The translations under genes were made by a program, and so were the position numbers. A stretch of DNA of 64,000 nt from Atrichornis clamosus (lineage: Eukaryota > Chordata > Aves > Passeriformes > Menuridae): contig WBMZ01009479.1 of assembly GCA_013400975.1 (NCBI GenBank), positions 62,001-126,000 on the forward strand. Direction: 5' to 3'. Under the pieces are notes generated by a model. The model worked only from the letters and a program-made list of their open reading frames with translations. It was not told the DNA's origin and searched no databases. Positions 60,022-64,000 of this stretch are shown here, in pieces (position 1 is the stretch's first letter; each line of letters begins with the position of its first letter).

Positions 60022-61699
60022 ATAGAACTTAGAGGGACATCAGCAATATGTAATTTCTGGTAGCAATGTGTTGACACAAACCAACATTTTTGTCTGCTAT
60101 AAAATAAGAAAGAGAAAAAATATTTAAGAAAAGTCTGTTTTGGACAAGAAGAAATGGAGGATCTTTCCAGGTGAAGGCAGGTGTTGGAAAACTGAGGCAT
60201 GTCTTGATGTAGCAAAAACTTACAGAAATATGAAATATTTGGGAGGCTGCCCTGACTATTCAGGATGAATCCTGGCAGGAGGACATGGCTCTCTGTTCAG
60301 GAATATTTCATGGAAGAAGGCTGGTGCAGCAAGAACCAGTTTGAGCTTGTGATCGTCTGATTTTACACCAGGCAACTTTAAATCTTAGTCTCAAAGGAGG
60401 GGAATGAGGCAGTGAAATTTAGTGAGCAAAGCGACTCTGAGCAGTGCTTTCAGGACATGTTTCAAATCCAAAGGAACCTAGATGAAAAAAAGAAAAGGAA
60501 AAAGAGGACAAAACACCACACAATTCAGAACTTGCACATGGGACAGGCTATACTGGGTTTTGCTTTGACCCCTGAGAAGGGAGCACCCAGGGCAGTGTAC
60601 AGACATATAGAAAAGTTTTGTCTTGTTCTCTGAGGTCACATTAAATTATAGCAACCCCAATCCACAGCCTTTCAAAATGCCACCACGTCAATGGTCCTTG
60701 ACAGACCCCAGCAGCATTCTCCAGGGGAACAGCCCAGTAGGCATTTAACCGTGTGCCCAGCTCTCCTTGCTCCACCAAACAAAAAATAAATTAGACGGGT
60801 CAAACATTGTAGATCTAATCTCACTGTGAACTGAAAACATAGTAGCTCTCCTGCCACCAGAGCAGAGCAGAGCCTGCAGTGACCCCACCATGAACTGGAG
60901 GGGATGGGAGATCTCCAGCAGGTGCACCCGGGGAGGACTCAATGTCGCATTCAAGTTTAGTCTTTGTACGGGTCTGAGAATGGCGGGATTGTGTTTTGAA
61001 TCCAATACCCCAGGGCTTTCGCTGGCTTTCTCACAATTACCTGTGCAAGAGGAAGGGGGGGATAAAAAAAAAAGGGAAAAAAGAGAGAATTCTTCTGTGG
61101 CATAGCAGGAACAGTCAAGGACAGTTCAGATTAAAGACCATGATTGGCACTGGCTGCGGAGAGGCTAAGCCAACAAAATAAAAAATAGAACCATCCTGTT
61201 TAATAGAAACAAATTGCTCTCCACTTCTCCCTGACACAGATAGTGGGGCCATTTGTACCTGCTGCCCTTTGTTGGGAACAACGGCAAGGAAATGTACTCG
61301 TCCTGAGCGGAATAAAATTCTTTTTGTTGGGTTTGGCTATCTCAGCCCGCAGAACAAGCACGGCAGTTAAGTAGTTGAGCTTCCTTGTACATTTGTTTGA
61401 TTAAAGGTCTGTAACACTGGCTCAGGTAGAAACAGCTCAGCTGCATGGAACAGCAATGAATGAAAGGTTTGTTAGGGAGCAGCCAGCGAGACACGGCGGA
61501 GCTGCCTTCGGAATTACCTCTGAATAGGAGCTTGTTGTTTTGCTTGTTCCCCTCAGTATGGAAGGACAAAACTGTACATTTTAAATGACATGCGATGAGA
61601 TCTGGGCTGGTTTGCATGTGTATATTGGGAAAACTGCTAAAAACCAAGGCGAGCTCTTTTGCAAGTCAACCCATGAAAACAAATCTCCTTCAGATGTCC
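60022..61699. other. Intergenic, no supported gene
   Basis: Frames near 60412-60633 and 60745-61105 have no recognisable product. A purine-rich run lies near 61047-61085. No transposon is recognised. Confidence 0.5.
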
Positions 61700-62280
61700 C
61701 CGAGTGCTCCAGGTAACATTAGCATTTCCAAAGGTCGGAGTGGAGTGTGTTAGAGCATATTTATGGACTGACCAAATAGAAAGTTTTAATTCTGATCATA
61801 AATGGCCTGGAGAAAATCCAACCAGCTGCCTAACTGATAAAAAACAATAATAAATCCAGCGTTTATTTACGTTATCCAGCTACTTTCTAATCTTATAGGG
61901 ACATGGCTAGGAGTGGCAGCTCTCTTACAGTATAATAACCATTCCAAATTTAGGAATACCAATCTCCCAGGTTCAGCAATAGCTGCTCCAGCTGCCTCCA
62001 CCTCCATCAGTTCCCATCAGGTAAAGCTTGCTCCGTTGTCAGCACACGAGCAGCTCGTCTGTTTAATTGAACTGCAGTGAGTGTGTAAGTGGCTGTATAC
62101 ACACAGACATGACACATGCACATACATAACTCTTCTGATGCTCTCTCAATATTGCCTGGATTCTTTTCTCAGTTTTTCTGTGTAAATGGATTAACGTAGA
62201 TAAACTCTGGCATTTGTGCATGTGCAGTTGTGTACGGAGAGGATGTCAAGCTCGTTGCTGATTAAAAACTGCACAAATGC
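61700..62280. promoter_or_regulatory. Candidate conserved non-coding element
   Basis: Repeat-free block with 'ccagcgtttatttacg' (forkhead-like), 'gttatccagctac', 'ctgtttaattgaactgcag' and 'gattaacgtagataaac'. It retains several CpGs. Weak, composition-based call. Confidence 0.24.
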
Positions 62281-63599
62281 CCAAAAACTATCATGGAAAT
62301 GGAAGTATCCAGTGGTGAGGAAGCTGTTGAAAGAAGTGGACAGTAAGTAAGAAATTGCCAGTCAAATATCCTATGTCACAATTAACAGGCAAAATGACTC
62401 CTTGCAGCATGTGGGTTACAAAATGTAGATTTAAAAAGGTGTTTATTTAAACATAGTCTATGGGAGTTTAGGAAGAGAAACTACTATGTCATGCAGAGCT
62501 TTGATGTTTCAAAATTTGGAAAACTTTAAAAACTTACTTTGCAAAACTGGTATTAGTAAATCAGCTCCATGTGCATACAGTAAAGATTCATTTAAATTTC
62601 TTGCTCAATTAAAGATCAATCTAAACCAAGCTTTTTATTAAGATTTAAAAGATTTAGTTATTATTGCTGGTTTTAAAAAGGAGTGAAGCTTTCATTGAAT
62701 GTTTTACTTGCCATTTCTTCCTTTGGCTTGTCAACAAATACTGGACAATTTGGTTTTTTTCCATATCTGTATTTCTATGAATTATAGGCACATAAAAAGA
62801 CAGAATCCATAAATCATCATGGATTGTAATATTGTAATTCTGGAATTTCTGGTCTGCTGGAATAGGATGTGTTAGAAATCACCAGCACCAAACGGGTCAG
62901 GGAGCCTTTGGGTGTTTCTGTCATAATGCACATATAAAAAACATTGGTAGCACTCCTAAATTTTGATGTTTCTTGGAATGTGACCTGGAAAGGTGCAGGA
63001 CCATGTTAAGCAGATCACTCTGATACTCTGTGAGGGAGACACAAACATTTAATAACAGAAAGTTTTTGAATTTTATGAAGAGAAAGCAACTGAACAATTA
63101 AGGAAAGAAAACACACAGGAATGGGACAACATTTTGGAAAAGACAGGTATTCCTACAGCATCCTACTGATCTGTACTTGGAGGGGCCTCCCTCGATGTCA
63201 GCTCTGCAGTAAACTGCTCTGAGTGGTACCTTACATCTTGAATGTGTCCTTGTGAGGAACATTCTTTCTCCTTCACCTCAACTCAGAGTCCTTGTGCTCC
63301 TTGGTCTCAGCTGGAAAATGTCATCTGTAGCATCCACTCTTTAGCAATTCCTTTTTTTTTCAGAAGCATTTCTTTCATTTCACTGAATATCCATTTTTTC
63401 ACTCTAATTTCTGGATAGGAAAGGCTTTCCTTCAAATTGCACAACAAATGCAAACTAGAAAACGGCACAGTAAGGAAAGGAGAAGATCATTTTGGTGTGT
63501 TTGGTTGTTGCTCCTGCAGCAAGATTGTGTCTTAGGAAAGGTTTGGAAAAAAAACGGGAATGCCAAAAAAAAGGGGTGATGGCATCACAAGCCCCTGTT
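62281..63599. other. Intergenic, nothing recognised
   Basis: AT-rich with short A- and T-runs. No gene, RNA or transposon is recognised. Confidence 0.5.
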
Positions 63600-64000
63600 A
63601 AAGAAACAAATACTGTCTTAGATTTACACTCCAAATCAATGCCCATTTGGATCTGATTTTGTGTTTACAGAACCTGATTGAAGGGCCCCTATCCCCGCCA
63701 CAGCTAATTTCATCGGAATACAATGCTGCCTTAATGAAGCAAGGCATACAGCTAATGGTGATTTGGTTGGGCTCAGAAATGGATAATTTGTTATCAAATC
63801 CTTTAATAGTTCATGCTGAAGCTTCTGTCATTACTTGTTGCTCCTCTCAATCTTTATTATGACAAACCCTTTAAAAATGCCTAGGTAGGAAAAAGTGCCC
63901 ATTAATCCTTTCAAGGAAAGGCCGCCGGTTCCAGATTAAGTCAAGCTGGCATCTGAAACTATTCTTTTCTTTATGACACATAGTAAGTGGTGGGTAATCC
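63600..64000. promoter_or_regulatory. Candidate conserved non-coding element at right edge
   Basis: Even, high-complexity sequence with 'ctaatttcatcgg', 'gaagcaaggcatacagctaa' and 'cccattaatcc', cut by the window end. A 71-codon frame (63647-63862) opens next to an acceptor-like 'gtgtttacag' (63661-63670), but its peptide matches no family I know. An enhancer is more likely than an exon; neither is proven. Confidence 0.32.

Noticed and set aside
1..64000. CRISPR arrays, operons, prokaryotic or phage genes, endogenous retroviruses
   Set aside because: No spaced direct repeats, no dense open frames and no recognisable retroviral proteins or LTR pair; the repeat content is vertebrate (avian).

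Overview
The window looks like nuclear DNA of a bird, probably a gene desert on a large chromosome. The evidence is the repeats. At least nine truncated LINE fragments match the avian CR1 3' end: a GC-rich 3' UTR, no poly(A) tail, and ends built on the short ATTCTRTG-type repeat. I see no Alu, L1, MIR or LTR element. Base composition is AT-rich (roughly 60% A+T by impression) except for one sharp CpG island. CR1 also occurs in other reptiles, so Aves is a strong but not absolute call.

I find no protein-coding gene. The longest open frames (about 190 codons at 932-1495, 5152-5742, 14684-15262 and 23676-24257) lack recognisable domains, do not chain into exons, and sometimes lie across CR1 or a minisatellite. 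I find no tRNA, rRNA or known microRNA.

Layout. 0-13 kb: plain intergenic DNA with one CR1, a trinucleotide microsatellite and a 21-bp tandem duplication. 13-25 kb: four CR1 fragments, an 18-bp GC-rich minisatellite with G-quadruplex potential (14.8 kb), a compound ATT/GTT microsatellite (22.8 kb) and several unbroken AT-rich blocks that look like conserved non-coding elements. 25.4-27.1 kb: the most distinctive part, with a perfect CRE site, a compact CpG island and about 900 bp rich in homeodomain-type cores, resembling a promoter or enhancer hub of a developmental locus. 28.7-44.2 kb: about 15 kb with no recognisable transposon, holding several candidate elements and three near-perfect hairpins. 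44-64 kb: three more CR1 fragments, an unusual A-B-A'-B' inverted repeat (45.4 kb), four POU octamers in about 1 kb (50-51 kb), and a further candidate element at the right edge.

The overall reading is inference: a cis-regulatory desert serving a developmental gene outside the window. Conservation cannot be observed from one sequence, so every regulatory call is a hypothesis. I found no clear sign of an undescribed protein system.
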